A stretch of 64,000 nt of DNA, from NCBI GenBank assembly GCA_928212115.1, contig CAKMRJ010005523.1, forward strand, positions 98,873,346 to 98,937,345, in the 5' to 3' direction. The position numbers were made by a program, and so were the translations under genes. Positions 44,788-55,761 of the stretch are shown piece by piece. Numbering within the stretch: the stretch's first letter is position 1; each line of letters opens with the position of its first letter. The notes below the pieces were generated by a model. It saw nothing but the letters and a program-made list of their open reading frames with translations, ran no database searches and had not been told where the DNA came from. This DNA is from Lactuca virosa. Its lineage: Eukaryota; Streptophyta; Magnoliopsida; Asterales; Asteraceae.

Positions 44788-45944
44788 GGTTCAAAGAGAT
44801 AAACAAATGACTCGTTGTGATTATTCATACTTCTACCAAGGTCATCTTGGTATCTTCTTTCCTCAACATGGTACCAATCCATAGGCAACTCATCATCCAC
44901 CAGAATGACCGGTGGATCTTCTCGGACTTGCTCCCTCCTTTGCCTCACCCTTCTTCCCGGCTCCTCCGGTACCAACACCTCGTCCGCATTGGGGATCCCA
45001 AATGCATCCCCAAACTTCTCCACAATCCTTGCCCTCCTAAATAATGTAATGCTAAACGGAGGAGGAGAAATCATTGTCAATGTCCTTGCTTCTTGCCTAT
45101 CCAAAATCCCATAAGACTTTGCCAATCTTGTAATAAACATACCCCCATTAATTTTGGAGGTAATTTTTTCCTTGACCGCTCCTTCCGCAAGGTACTTTGC
45201 CATGCAATAAGGCAAGTTGCAAAAGACATCCGGTGTGATAATACTCCATAAATAAAAGATGTTAAGAGTGGGGACTTTGTCATCATCCTTCCTCATGTTG
45301 ATGGTGGTAGCAACGAGACGGTGGATAAGACGATGGATGGGTGAACGGATAAAGCCTTCTTGGGCGGAAGATGGAATATAGACCCGGTTGGCGATAGTAT
45401 TCCACCAAGTAGAGGCAACAACTCCATCGGGTAAATCCGTATGGCATTGGTCCAAAAATTCCTCAAAATCCTCCGACATGATCACGCTATGATCATAAAT
45501 CCCAATCCTACAAGCGAACTCCGCCATGCTGCATTGGTGCAGCTCTCCTCCAAGGCAAAAACTTATAATATTCGGGATATAGTAATCACTACCGCCCCGG
45601 AATGAAATGGTTTCAAAAAACTCCCAGCATAGCTCTTGGAACACGGGTTCTTGCATCTTGAATATATGAAGCCATCCATCACAAATGATTGTTACTCTCC
45701 CATTCACATAGGACTTTACCAAGTAAGGAGTTAGTTCCTCTTCCATCCCCGTCTGATTCATCCAATCCCAATTAATTGCATTGGGAACGTACATCTCCTT
45801 CTGTTTCAGTGTTTCTAGCTTGCTTTTTGCACGGACTTGTGAAGATTTTGAGGTAATTTGCGGGAAGTTAAGCCATATAATGTCTCCATATCCACCTCCT
45901 CTCGAGCTCTGGCCAAGTGGAGACATTCTGCCTGCAAAACACAA
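44784..45944 (-). CDS. Athila extra ORF downstream of pol (ATHILA ORF-1-like, env position)
   Basis: An open 386-codon frame between integrase and the 3' LTR, sense direction. Landmarks: FQELCWEFFETISFRGG, ISFCLGGELHQCSMAEFACR, FEEFLDQCHTDLPDG, HRLIHRLVATTINMR, FYLWSIITPDVFCNLPYCMA, MFITRLAKSYGILD. From memory this pattern resembles the plant ATHILA ORF-1 family (PF03078). No signal peptide or clear membrane span is visible, so an envelope function is not supported. A better start may be the ATG at 45926 (MSPLGQSSRGGG), six bases after a strong acceptor-like TGTTTTGCAG (45941-45932), hinting at a spliced subgenomic mRNA. Open although gag-pol is broken. Confidence 0.65.
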   Translation of the reverse strand: MCFAGRMSPLGQSSRGGGYGDIIWLNFPQITSKSSQVRAKSKLETLKQKEMYVPNAINWDWMNQTGMEEELTPYLVKSYVNGRVTIICDGWLHIFKMQEPVFQELCWEFFETISFRGGSDYYIPNIISFCLGGELHQCSMAEFACRIGIYDHSVIMSEDFEEFLDQCHTDLPDGVVASTWWNTIANRVYIPSSAQEGFIRSPIHRLIHRLVATTINMRKDDDKVPTLNIFYLWSIITPDVFCNLPYCMAKYLAEGAVKEKITSKINGGMFITRLAKSYGILDRQEARTLTMISPPPFSITLFRRARIVEKFGDAFGIPNADEVLVPEEPGRRVRQRREQVREDPPVILVDDELPMDWYHVEERRYQDDLGRSMNNHNESFVYLFEP

Positions 45945-46011
45945 TCAAACATACCAAAAACAAAACACAGAAAGATTAAAAACATAAAAATTCCTGGCTT
46001 CTGCAACATGG

Positions 46012-46061
46012 ACTCGCCGAGTCCACGAACCGACTCGGCGAGTAGGATGAACTTTGCGAGT
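46012..46061. repeat. Palindrome pair plus degenerate third copy
   Basis: ACTCGCCGAGT 46012, ACTCGGCGAGT 46033 (21 bp apart), ACTTTGCGAGT 46051. About 70-110 bp upstream of the extra-ORF starts. Confidence 0.88.
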
Positions 46062-46466
46062 CCAGATCCTGTTACACGAAATTAACCCGCCAAATCTAAA
46101 AATTTCTTCAGGGGTTTGCTTCGGTATGTTCCAGGAGCATAACTATGTAAGGAATTTTTTCTAAAACGTCCTAATTTAACAAGAACTCAAAACCCTAAAA
46201 TCCAAGTTTAGTCAAAATTGGGATTGTGCAGAAATTAGAGGTCTAACTCCACCAAAGATTGAAACTTTAACAGATTAAGAGTAGAAAGTGGTTACCTTGT
46301 GGTTGGATTTGGAAGAAAATACAAGAAATCAAGATGAAGACCTTAAGGGAAGTTGATCGTCGTGTATGGGGCGGCTGTATGAAATGAGAAATGTTTCTCA
46401 ATTAGGGTTAAAACCCCTTTTACTGAATGTGAAAAAAATTAAATGTTTTTTCTGGTAAATACGTGG

Positions 46467-46570
46467 ACTCGCCGAGTAGGCATAGCTACTCGCTGAGTAG
46501 CTTCACGATTCCGCGTTTAATCGGGATTTCTCAAATGGACTTGCCGAGCAGGTTTAGAGACTCGACGAGT
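46467..46570. repeat. Two palindrome pairs, partly degenerate
   Basis: ACTCGCCGAGT 46467 with ACTCGCTGAGT 46488; ACTTGCCGAGC 46539 with ACTCGACGAGT 46560. Both spacings 21 bp. Confidence 0.88.
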
Positions 46571-46808
46571 CGTTTATTCAGAAAGCAAAATAACAACGAA
46601 ATTTTAAATTGTAAGCCACACCCCACACTTGAGCATTGCTCGCCCTCAAGCAATCATCAGAAACTCAGAAGAAGAATGATAAAAGCAGATCCTGAGAAAA
46701 ACTTAAAATAAAAATGAAAAATAAAGGAAAAAGAAAGCAAACTCTAAAATCGGGTTGCCTCCCGGAAGCGCTTCTTTTTAAGGAGTCATTAGCTGGACTC
46801 CTTTCCGC

Positions 46809-47441
46809 TTACGTTTCTGTAATCCCTTCCAGCAGCAGCCCTTCTTCAAGTTCTTCATTTCGATGAATTCCTTCTTCATATTTTTTCACCCTATGGCCAT
46901 TTACTTTGAAAGGAGTCCCATCTCTTGATATCAGCTCAATAGCCCCATGTGGAAAAAAATTTCTTCACTATAAATGGACCATCCCATCGTGTCTTAAGCT
47001 TGCACGGGAAAAGTTTGAGCCTTGAATTAAAAAGTAGCACCTTTTGTCCTTCGTAAAAGTCCTTATTACCCTTGAGTCTTCTATCATGCCAATTCTTAGT
47101 CTTTTATTTGTAAATCAAGGAACTAGTGTATGCCTCATTCCTTAGTTCTTCAAGGGAATTCATTTGCATCAATCGATTGTTTCTAAGTTCAGCCAAATCA
47201 AAATTGCACATCTTTAAAGCCCAAAATGCTTTGTGCTCAATCTCAACTGGCAAGTGGCAACTCTTCCCATAAACCAACCTATATGGTGTAGTACCAATAG
47301 GTGTTTTGAAAGCTGTTCTAAACGCCCAAAGTGCATCATCAAGCTTATCCGACCACTCCTTTCTATTACTTCGAACCGATCTTTCTAGTATTCTCTTTAA
47401 CACCCTATTTGTAACTTCCGTTTGCCCACTCGTTTGAGGAT
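46809..47441 (-). pseudogene. int: Athila integrase, C-terminal part
   Basis: Resumes after the copia insertion with HYHPQTSGQTEVTNRVLKRI (catalytic Glu in QTEV). WAFRTAFKTPIGTTPYRLVY, HLPVEIEHKAFWALK and a TAA at about 47104 (SLIYK*KTKNWHDRR) follow. The same frame then gives GQKVLLFNSRLKLFP and KTRWDGPFIVKKFFPHGAIE and ends at 46809. One stop, otherwise well preserved. Confidence 0.83.
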
Positions 47442-47446
47442 GATAG

Positions 47447-48201
47447 TGTTGGGTTTTGAGCATTCTAACACTTCCTAAGTGTACATGCAACCCTATTAAA
47501 CCTTGGATCTATGTTTGTCTAAGATACATGCAAAATATTATTTTCCAAGGTTTATAACCTATCTAGCATGGCATGGGGTACTTTTAACCATAAAAGAACT
47601 AGATGAATTACATACCTTTTGTTGATTGTTGATTCCTTGGAGTTTGAGAGCCAAGCACCAATAATGTGAATGCCTCAAATGGAAATCACAAATCACCACA
47701 AACTTGGAAAATGTATGAGAGAGTATACTAACTCTTGATTTTGGCCACCACACTTACACACACATTAGTGTTTTTTCATGCAACATAAGCTTGTTTATAT
47801 AGTGTACATGGTTAGGGTGAAACCCTAATAACCCATGTCTTTTCCTCTTCCAAGGATCCATGGGTAAAAGCTCCATGGATCATCCATGAACTTCCATATA
47901 AGCTTAGCCCATTCCCAAATGAGTGTTAGCCCACACTATATAAATATAATAGCCCATGATTTAATTAGTCTTCCTTTTAATCACTAAATTAATTCATAAT
48001 TAATTCAAAAATTAAAACTAATTAAGTAACATGACTTTATATTAATATATTATAACTTATAATATATTAATAAATCGTATGTATACAACTCTCATAAAAT
48101 TATCCATAACTAGTTTGGGTGAAGTGCAACCCAAATGGATAATGCCGGGTCGGGTCAAGTATATACCAAATAAGTTATGGACTTAGACATCTTATCCAAC
48201 A
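47447..48201 (-). repeat. 3' LTR of the nested copia (755 bp)
   Basis: The minus strand starts TGTTGGATAAGATGTC and ends GAGCATTC…CCCAACA. TATATAAAC box retained (minus strand near 47800). Confidence 0.93.
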
Positions 48202-48212
48202 GACTCCCACTT
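48202..48212 (-). other. Polypurine tract of the nested copia
   Basis: The minus strand reads AAGTGGGAGTC directly before the 3' LTR. Confidence 0.85.
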
Positions 48213-49040
48213 GGATAAGTCTAATAACTGTATTTGCCTATATTACTTCAGGAACCAACCGGCAATCGTAGCTCTCAAAAACTCTTGTGAACTATGAAGC
48301 GCCATTTTAGATAAGTGATCATATAATCCTCTGCTCTCATGATATCAGCCGGACAAATACATGGAACAATGTCTTACTTATTGTCTAGCAGTTGTTTCTC
48401 GATTTCCGATTTGTTTGACAAAGAACTTAACTGAGCACATCAATTTAGTTCTGACCGGGCCCAGTACATGGGTCAACACAAAATCATCGAGGGGCCCAGA
48501 TATCGCTTCTATTTCTAGAAGGAACAGATAAACTTCGACTCATATGCTTGTTCTACTACTTATTGAATTGCACATAAAGGCACGTTTTATAACATCAAGT
48601 TACTGATGCGTTTACGTGCAATCAATGCACAACCAACTCATAGGTAACAACTCATATCTCTAGGTTTGAAGACTTATATGATATTACCATCTCACGATCA
48701 CTCGAGATAAATTCCATGAAGTGATACAAGTGAGCGTGGGTTTATTCCAATACTCATAACTTATGAGTACTCATGAATGTTGTAGCAACCATTGCTATGG
48801 CTAAACACCTTTAGTCATCTACAATCCTAATTCATGACAGTCTTGATTCATACCTACTTCCGACATATGACCGACTGTGGAGAGTTTGAATAAATTAATT
48901 ATTCTGGAAGTCAAAACATGCAAAACTGAAACAATAGTAAATAATTGACAATGATAGCAACACTTTGCTCATAAATAAATCACAAATTTTATTCATCATC
49001 AAACGTCGATTACATTTTACAAGTTTCAGAAAAAGGCTAT
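48213..49040 (-). other. 3' UTR of the nested copia
   Basis: About 830 bp without a gene, similar to 22384-23219 and 30198-31032. Confidence 0.72.
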
Positions 49041-52000
49041 CTAATCTATAAAACTAATATCGTCCCTCAGCCCGATGCGCCTCGCATGCTGCAAATGCTT
49101 CACCCTCGTCAGTCCCTTCGTAAGGGGATCCGCAGGGTTCTCATCTGACGATACCCTCTTTGCCACGAGGAGTCCCTCTTCTATCTTGTGTCTTATGAAG
49201 TGATATTTTCTGTCAATGTGTCGGGATCTGCCATGATCTCTTGGTTCCTTGGCTAAGGCAACCGCACTATTGCTGTCACAGAAAATCTCCATAGGCTCCT
49301 TAATAGCTGGTACAACTCCAAGGTCTCCGATGAAGTTCCTCAGCCATATCGCCTCCTTTGCCGCTTCACTCGCTGCTATGTACTCTGATTCACAAGTCGA
49401 ATCAGCTACAGTCTCCTGTTTGGAACTCTTCCAAGTGATTGCCCCTCCATTTAAGGTAAAGACCCAGCCCGACTGAGAGCGGAAGTTATCCCTATCAGTC
49501 TGAAAGCTAGCATCACTATACCCTACTACTCTCAAGTCATCACTCCCACCAAGGGTAAGGATCCAATCCTTAGTCCTCCGCAGGTACTTGAGAATATTCT
49601 TTACCGCAGTCCAATGAGCCTTGCCAGGGTTCCCCTGATATCTGCTGACCATGCTCAAAGCGAAGGCCACATCAGGACGGGTACAAGTCATAGCATACAT
49701 GATCAAACCAACAGCGGAAGCATAAGGTAATCGACTCATCTCAGCTATCTCATCTTCTGTACTCGGGCTCTGAGCCTTGCTCAGTTTGGCATTGCTTTGG
49801 ATCGGTAATTCTCCTTTCTTGGAATTCTGCAGGTTGAACCTTTTCAACACCTTATCCAAGTAGATACTCTGACTAAGTCCAATTAGTCTTTTACTCCTTT
49901 CTCTTAATATCCTTATCCCTAGGATATAGGTAGCTTCTCCAAGGTCCTTCATAGCAAAGCACTTCCCAAGCCAGGACTTAACCTCCTGCAACGTTGGGAT
50001 GTCATTTCCTATGAGTAGTATGTCATCCACATACAGTACCAAAAAACTAACTATACTCCCACTAGCTCTGACATACACGCAGGACTCATCTTCACTTCTT
50101 GAGAAACCAAACTCTTTGACCTTCTCATCGAAACAAAGATTCCAACTTCGAGATGCTTGTTTCAATCCATAAATGGATTTCTCAAGCTTGCACACTCTAT
50201 TGGGGTACTCTGCACTGACAAAACCTTCTGGCTGATTCATGTAAACATACCTCAGCCAACTTTCCGTTAAGGAAAGCGGTTTTGACATCCATTTGCCATA
50301 TTTCATAATCATGAAATGCAGCAATGGCTAGCATAACCCTAATAGACTTAATCTTTGCTACTGGTGAAAAGGTTTCATCATAATCAATTCCCTAAGTCTG
50401 AGTAAACCCCTTCGCAACCAGTCGAGCCTTATAAGTGTGCACCGTCCCATCCATGTCGGTCTTCTTCTTGAAGATCCATTTGCACCCGACTGTCTTACGG
50501 CCTGGTACATTGTCAACCAAGTTCCAAACTTGATTGTCATACATGGACTGTATCTCGCTGTCCATAGCCTCCTTCCATTTAGCAGACTCTGGGCCTGCCA
50601 TGGCTTCCTTAACACTGTTAGGTTCATCCATATTTACCAGTGTACTGTCACTGATAAATGTATCACATTCCGTAGTAATATGAAACCCATAATAAAACTC
50701 AGGTGTGTTCCTAACCCTTGTGGAACGCCTCGGAAGTATAGACTCGTCAGCTGGATCAACAGGAATTTCCTCCTCAAGTTGATTGCTAGTGTCTGAGGTT
50801 CCTTCACCAATTGAGTCTTGAATTTCTTCAAGGTCAATTTGCCTCCCACTGTCTCCTTGGTTTATAAATTCTCTCTCTCGAAAGACCCCTCTCCTAGCCA
50901 CAAAGACCACATTCTCACTGGGTCTGTAGAAGAGGTAACCAAAGTATTTTTGTGGGTAGCCGATGAAAATCCACCTTTCACTTCGAGGTTCGAGCTTGTC
51001 ATGAGTCTCGCGCCTCACGAAAGCCTCGCAACCCCAAATCTTGATGTGGTCCAAATTGGGAACTTTCCCAGTCCACATCTCATGAGGTGTTTTGGCAACC
51101 TTCTTTGTAGGGACTAGATTAAGGATGTGGGCGGCAGTCTCTAAGGCATACCCCCAAAAAGAGATTGGTAGCGAAGCTCGACTCATCATAGAGCGAACCA
51201 TGTCCAACAAAGTTCGATTGCGCCTCTCAGCTACACCATTCAGCTGTGGTGTCCTGGGAGGTGTCAATTGTGAGACAATCCCACACTCCTTAAGATAGTC
51301 GAGGAACTCAGTACTAAGATACTCACCACCTCGATCGGATCGAAGCATCTTAATGTTCCTGCCCAATTGATTTTCTACTTCCTGTTTAAACTCTTTAAAC
51401 CTTTCAAAAGTTTTTGACTTATGTTTGATTAAGTAGACATAACCATATCTACTAAAATCATCAATAAAAGTCACATAATAGCGATTAGCATCCCTTGTGG
51501 CGGTTTTGAATGGTCCACATACATCAGTATGTATAAGGTCCAACAAACCCTCACCCCTTGCACAAGTACCAGTGAAGGGTGATTTTGTCATTTTTCCAAG
51601 TAGACAAGACTCACAACTATCATCCGACTTGAGGTCGAACGACTCCAAGACTCCATCCTTTTGGAGCTGGCCTATGCGTTTCTTGCTTACATGTCCAAGA
51701 CGACAATGCCACAAAGATGCTTTATCCAAGCTAGTAGAAGAATCAATACATAATACATTATTTCCTAAATTATCTACAACCGATACAGCTTCATACACAC
51801 CATCACAAGGTAATGCTTTAAAATAAAGAACATTATTAAAGAAAGCATTAATACTACCAACTTCATTATCAAAAGAAAAGGTAAAACCTTGTTTGTACAA
51901 AGCATGAAAGGAAATAATATTCCTCGCCATTTCAGACGAGTACACACATTTATTCAAATCTAACTTTAACCCACTATCTAGCAACAAAGTATAAACTCCA

Positions 52001-52218
52001 ATCTTGGTAACAGGTGCAACCTTCTTGTTCCCCATGATTAAGTTTATCTTTCCGTGCTCCACATCCTCACTTCTTCTTAGGCCCTGCAAGTCACAACAGA
52101 TGTGAATACCACAACCTGTATCAAGAACCCAAGAATTAGAATATGGTGAGTTATTAGACAATATAGTGTAAATACCTGCATGGGATGGTTTCACTTTCCC
52201 ATCCTTGACATCCTGCAA
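49041..52218 (-). pseudogene. pol: Copia pol, nested copy, nearly intact
   Basis: The upstream frame (52218-50392, 608 codons) has the protease LDTGCGIHICCDLQGL, pre-integrase KASLWHCRLGHVSKKRIG, CESCLLGKMTKSPFTG and the integrase DDE core (DLIHTDVCGPF, LRSDRGGEYL, PQLNGVAERRNRTL). The RT start KTVGCKWIFKKKTDMDG follows, ending KGFTQT* at 50392. After a frame change the second part (about 50270-49041) has YMNQPEGFVSAEYPNRVCKL, the intact box LYVDDILLIGND, RNase H (DSTCESEYIAASEAAKEAIW) and ADPLTKGL. It ends ISFID*. All catalytic residues I can see are intact, so only the stop and shift near 50270-50392 block it. Confidence 0.88.
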
Positions 52219-53071
52219 GTACTTTGGGCAGTTTCGCTTCCAGTGCCCCTTATTTTGACAGTAGAAGCATTCAGCATCCTTAGGGATGGCAGAAGGAGTG
52301 ATAGAACCACCTTTGGTTCCAGATGAGGAGCCTTCAAGGGACTTTCCCTTGGTACCCTTCGAAGGGTGCTTCCTCTTTTTCCCTTGCCTTGCCCGATAGC
52401 CAAAACAGGGGTAGTAGTAGGAGTAGGAGTAGCAACCGACTTACTCTTAAGACCACTTTCGGCAGTCTTCAGAAGTCCTTGAAGCTTACTGAGTGTGACT
52501 TCCTCCTTGTTCATGTGGTATGTCATACGAAATTGATCATAACACGATGGCAAGGAGTGCAAAATGATATCAATTGCCAACTCCTCAGGGAAGTTCACAT
52601 TCAGTTTCATTAGACGGTCCACATACCTTTGCATTTTCTGCATGTGGCTCGTGATTGGTTCGCTATCCTTCATACGGTAGTGATCATGGAGGAGATTATT
52701 TCATACCGCTCTTGACGAGCACTCTGATGGTACCTTTCCATCAGATCCTGATGCATCTCAAAAGGGTAATAGTCCTCATAGGACTTTTGGAGTTCAGCTG
52801 TCATGGTGGCCATCATGATGCATGCCACCTTGGTGGCATCTCTTTCATGTGCCTGATACTCAGCGACCTCCTCAGGAGTAGCAGTGGACTCATCAAGCTC
52901 CTTTAGCTCCTTATCGAGGACATATTCCTTGTCCTCGTAACGAGTAACCATCCTGATGTTCCGGATCCAATCCATGAAGTTGGAACCATCAAAGATGACC
53001 CTCCCACAAAGGTTCATGAGGGAAAAGGAGCCAGTAGGGTTAGAGCCCGAAGCTTTGTTGTTGGAAGACAT
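52191..53071 (-). pseudogene. gag: Copia gag, nested copy
   Basis: The MSSNNKASGSNPTGSFSLMN start at 53071 directly follows a CAG acceptor. VIFDGSNFMDWIRNIRMVTR, KVACIMMATMTAELQKSYED and QSARQERYEIISSMITT follow; a frame change occurs near 52673. Next MQKMQRYVDRLMKLNVNFPE and MTYHMNKEEVTLSKLQGLLK, then a second change before the CCHC knuckle (CFYCQNKGHWKRNCPK, near 52270-52230). An upstream in-frame ATG at 53089 lies inside the predicted intron. Confidence 0.85.
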
Positions 53072-53438
53072 CTGAAAAGAAGAAAACAAGTTTAGATTAG
53101 ATATATCGAATCCTTAATAATACACCCAAATGTAATATTAAGGCTAGGATCCAACACAATATATTATAACTTAGAAGAGGGATGCCGTAATCTAAGCTAT
53201 AATATATTTGAAGGTAGGTGAATGACGATTCACCAATTTCCACCATGAAAACGAAATGAATTATTAGGTTTAATTGGTTTTGAAATTCCTAGATTCCTTT
53301 GAGATTCATTGAACTTTTCAATGGCATGTTTCAATCTCGATTGTGCCCTTCAAGTTTTGTGACTGGGATGCCGAGGATCACAAAACAAGGTGTGAATAAC
53401 CATGCAAATTCACTTGGTACCCTTAATATTATCACCTA

Positions 53439-53562
53439 ATCAATGTGCCGGTTAACCACACACGCTCCACCGATCTATGATAAACATTAAGTCACCCTTC
53501 GTGATCCTTACTAGTCCAAGTTAGTGTGCCGGTTAACCACACACGCTCCACCAACGACTTGG
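53439..53562 (-). ncRNA. Twin-hairpin RNA element, nested copia
   Basis: Sense hairpin A: GTTGGTG/CACTAAC (53555-53549, 53526-53520) with outer CCAA/TTGG. Hairpin B: ATCGGTG/CATTGAT (53474-53468, 53445-53439). Both 22-nt loops (53527-53548, 53446-53467) are identical to those at 25728-25749 and 25809-25830. Stem changes relative to the plus-strand copies turn A-T and G-C into G·U and keep pairing. Confidence 0.62.
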
Positions 53563-54295
53563 TAAGGTACAAAGTGTGAATTTCATGGGTTAGCACCATA
53601 TTCACATTTTCCTAAAGTAACTAAGATTGGGAATTTATAAAAGGTTTAGTTACTTTATAATATTCATCATACTTTTAATGAGAATTTATAAGTCCTTGTC
53701 CTACCCGTTCGGCTAACGACCCTCCACCAGTCAAGCAAGCGGTGGGTGAGAGTGGACACCCATTAAGTTGCCATTTTATAGGCAACAACCTTATACCCAC
53801 CTTATAGACTGGCTTCGTGAATGAGGCGTACTAGCGGTAAGACGACTTTGATCTTATACATATATATAATAATTAACCATTAATGTTATAAATAGTATAA
53901 GGGTTGAATTTTAACTTTTAAAACTCTAAGGGTTTGGAATTAAAGTATATTAAAGTGTGTGTAACTTTACAAATTCCAAAACTTGAGGACAAGTTTTGAA
54001 ACTATTCAAAACTTTTCATTTCATAACTTATGAATTAAAGGTTCATAAAAATGAAGACTCTTCATTTCCATGTAACTTATGTGTTTTAAGTGTGTGTTTA
54101 AAAGAAGTGACCTTTGGATATCCATAACTTGAGGACAAATTATGGACTCCATTAAAACACATAAATGATCAAGAATTAATCCTAAACAATTCAGCAAATA
54201 ATTCCTATCATCTTCTAAATTCATAAGAACATGAACATGATCATCAAAGTTTCAAGAATTATATGAACACATACAAAGCATGAAATTTTGATATA

Positions 54296-54582
54296 AGCTA
54301 TTGTAAATGGATTAGAACAACCATTACACCAACTAAAACAAGTTTTAAAACACCAAAACAGTTTAGGGTAATGTTTCTAGTCCATTTCCAGCAGCAAAAG
54401 TCGAAAATCTGCATTCTGAGGCTCCTACTCGCCGAGTGCACGAACCTACTCGGCGAGTAGTAGATGAGTTTACACATGAACTCGGCGAGTCCCCCCATGG
54501 ACTCGGCGAGTTCATCAGTCAGACAGCAAAAAAATCGACTTTTTATCACTATTTTGCATCAAGTATCAAACAAACAAGCCTA
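54296..54582 (-). repeat. Palindrome-bearing leader block specific to the nested copia
   Basis: Replaces the 39-A segment of the sister copies between GATGCAAAA and TATCAAAATTTCA. Holds palindromes at 54427, 54448, 54480 and 54501 (spacings 21, 32, 21). Confidence 0.75.
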
Positions 54583-54595
54583 GGCTCTGATACCA
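54583..54595 (-). other. Primer-binding site, nested copia
   Basis: The minus strand reads TGGTATCAGAGCC one base inside the 5' LTR. Confidence 0.92.
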
Positions 54596-54596
54596 C

Positions 54597-55350
54597 TGTT
54601 GGGTTTTGAGCATTCTAACACTTCCTAAGTGTACATGCAACCCTATTAAACCTTGGATCTATGTTTGTCTAAGATACATGCAAAATATTATTTTCCAAGG
54701 TTTATAACCTATCTAGCATGGCATGGGGTACTTTTAACCATAAAAGAACTAGATGAATTACATACCTTTTGTTGATTGTTGATTCCTTGGAGTTTGAGAG
54801 CCAAGCACCAATAATGTGAATGCCTCAAATGGAAATCACAAATCACCACAAACTTGGAAAATGTATGAGAGAGTATACTAACTCTTGATTTTGGCCACCA
54901 CACTTACACACACATTAGTGTTTTTTCATCCAACATAAGCTTGTTTATACAGTGTACATGGTTAGGGTGAAACCCTAATAACCCATGTCTTTTCCTCTTC
55001 CAAGGATCCATGGGTAAAAGCTCCATGGATCATCCATGGACTTCCATATAAGCTTAGCCCATTCCCAAATGAGTGTTAGCCCACACTATATAAATATAAT
55101 AGCCCATGATTTAATTAGTCTTCCTTTTAATCACTAAATTAATTCATAATTAATTCAAGATTAAAACTAATTAAGTAACATGACTTTATATTAATATATT
55201 ATAACTTATAATACATTAATAAATCGTAAGTATACAACTCTCATAAAATTATCCATAACTTGTTTGGGTGAATTGCAACCCAAATGGACCATGCCGAGTC
55301 GGGTCAAGTATATACCAAATAAGTTATGGACTTAGACATCTTATCCAATA
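54597..55350 (-). repeat. 5' LTR of the nested copia (754 bp)
   Basis: Partner of 47447-48201. Sense start TATTGGATAAG (TG changed to TA). TATA box changed to TGTATAAAC. Splice donor AAAAG|GTATGT at 54766/54765. Confidence 0.93.
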
Positions 55351-55355
55351 GATAG

Positions 55356-55761
55356 GATGTTGAAAATCTATGGTGGACACCATATTTTTGCAACACCTTA
55401 GCTAATTGATCATTGGCGAAGTGGGTGCCTCGATCACTAATTAGAGCCTTTTGGAACTCCAAATCTTGAAAATAATTTCTTGAGAAAACGTACCACTACT
55501 CGAGCATCATTAGTGGGTACTGCTTGTGCCTCCGCCCATTTGGATACATAATCGACTGCTACCAAAATGTATTTATTTCCCTTTGACATTGGGAAAGGTC
55601 CCATGAAGTCAATTCCCCAAACATCAAATATTTCACAAACTTGAATGCTATTTTGGGGCATCTCGTTGCGTGATGAAATGTTTCCCGACCTTTGGCATGA
55701 ATCGCATTCTTTGACAAATTTTGTAGCATCTTTAAAGATAGTAGGCCAATAAAAACCCGAA
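55356..55761 (-). pseudogene. int: Athila integrase, N-terminal part
   Basis: CDSCQRSGNISSRNEMPQN-like zinc region, then FDVWGIDFMGPFPMSKGNKY (first catalytic Asp), VAVDYVSKWAEAQAVPTNDA and FSRFGVPK; a frameshift near 55440 precedes ALISDRGTHF (second Asp). Cut at 55355 by the copia insertion and resumed at 47441. Confidence 0.83.

Larger units (their letters stand above)
45945..46808 (-). other. Athila spacer between integrase and extra ORF, with palindromes
   Basis: No gene. Contains palindromes at 46012-46061 and 46467-46570, both upstream of the extra ORF in its reading direction. Confidence 0.6.
53072..54765 (-). other. Predicted leader intron of the nested copia
   Basis: Donor AAAAG|GTATGT at 54766/54765 in the 5' LTR; acceptor TTCTTCTTTTCAG at 53074-53072 before gag. 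Matches the arrangement at 24721-26209. Leader of about 1.5 kb holds no protein gene. Confidence 0.42.
47447..55350 (-). mobile_element. Ty1/copia element nested in Athila integrase
   Basis: LTRs 47447-48201 and 54597-55350, duplication GATAG (47442-47446, 55351-55355). Minus-strand order: 5' LTR, tRNA-Met PBS, long leader with palindromes and twin hairpins, gag, pol, PPT, 3' LTR. Same family as 16286-31796, but its leader has a palindrome block in place of the A-run. LTRs differ at roughly a dozen positions. Pol is mostly open. Confidence 0.93.
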
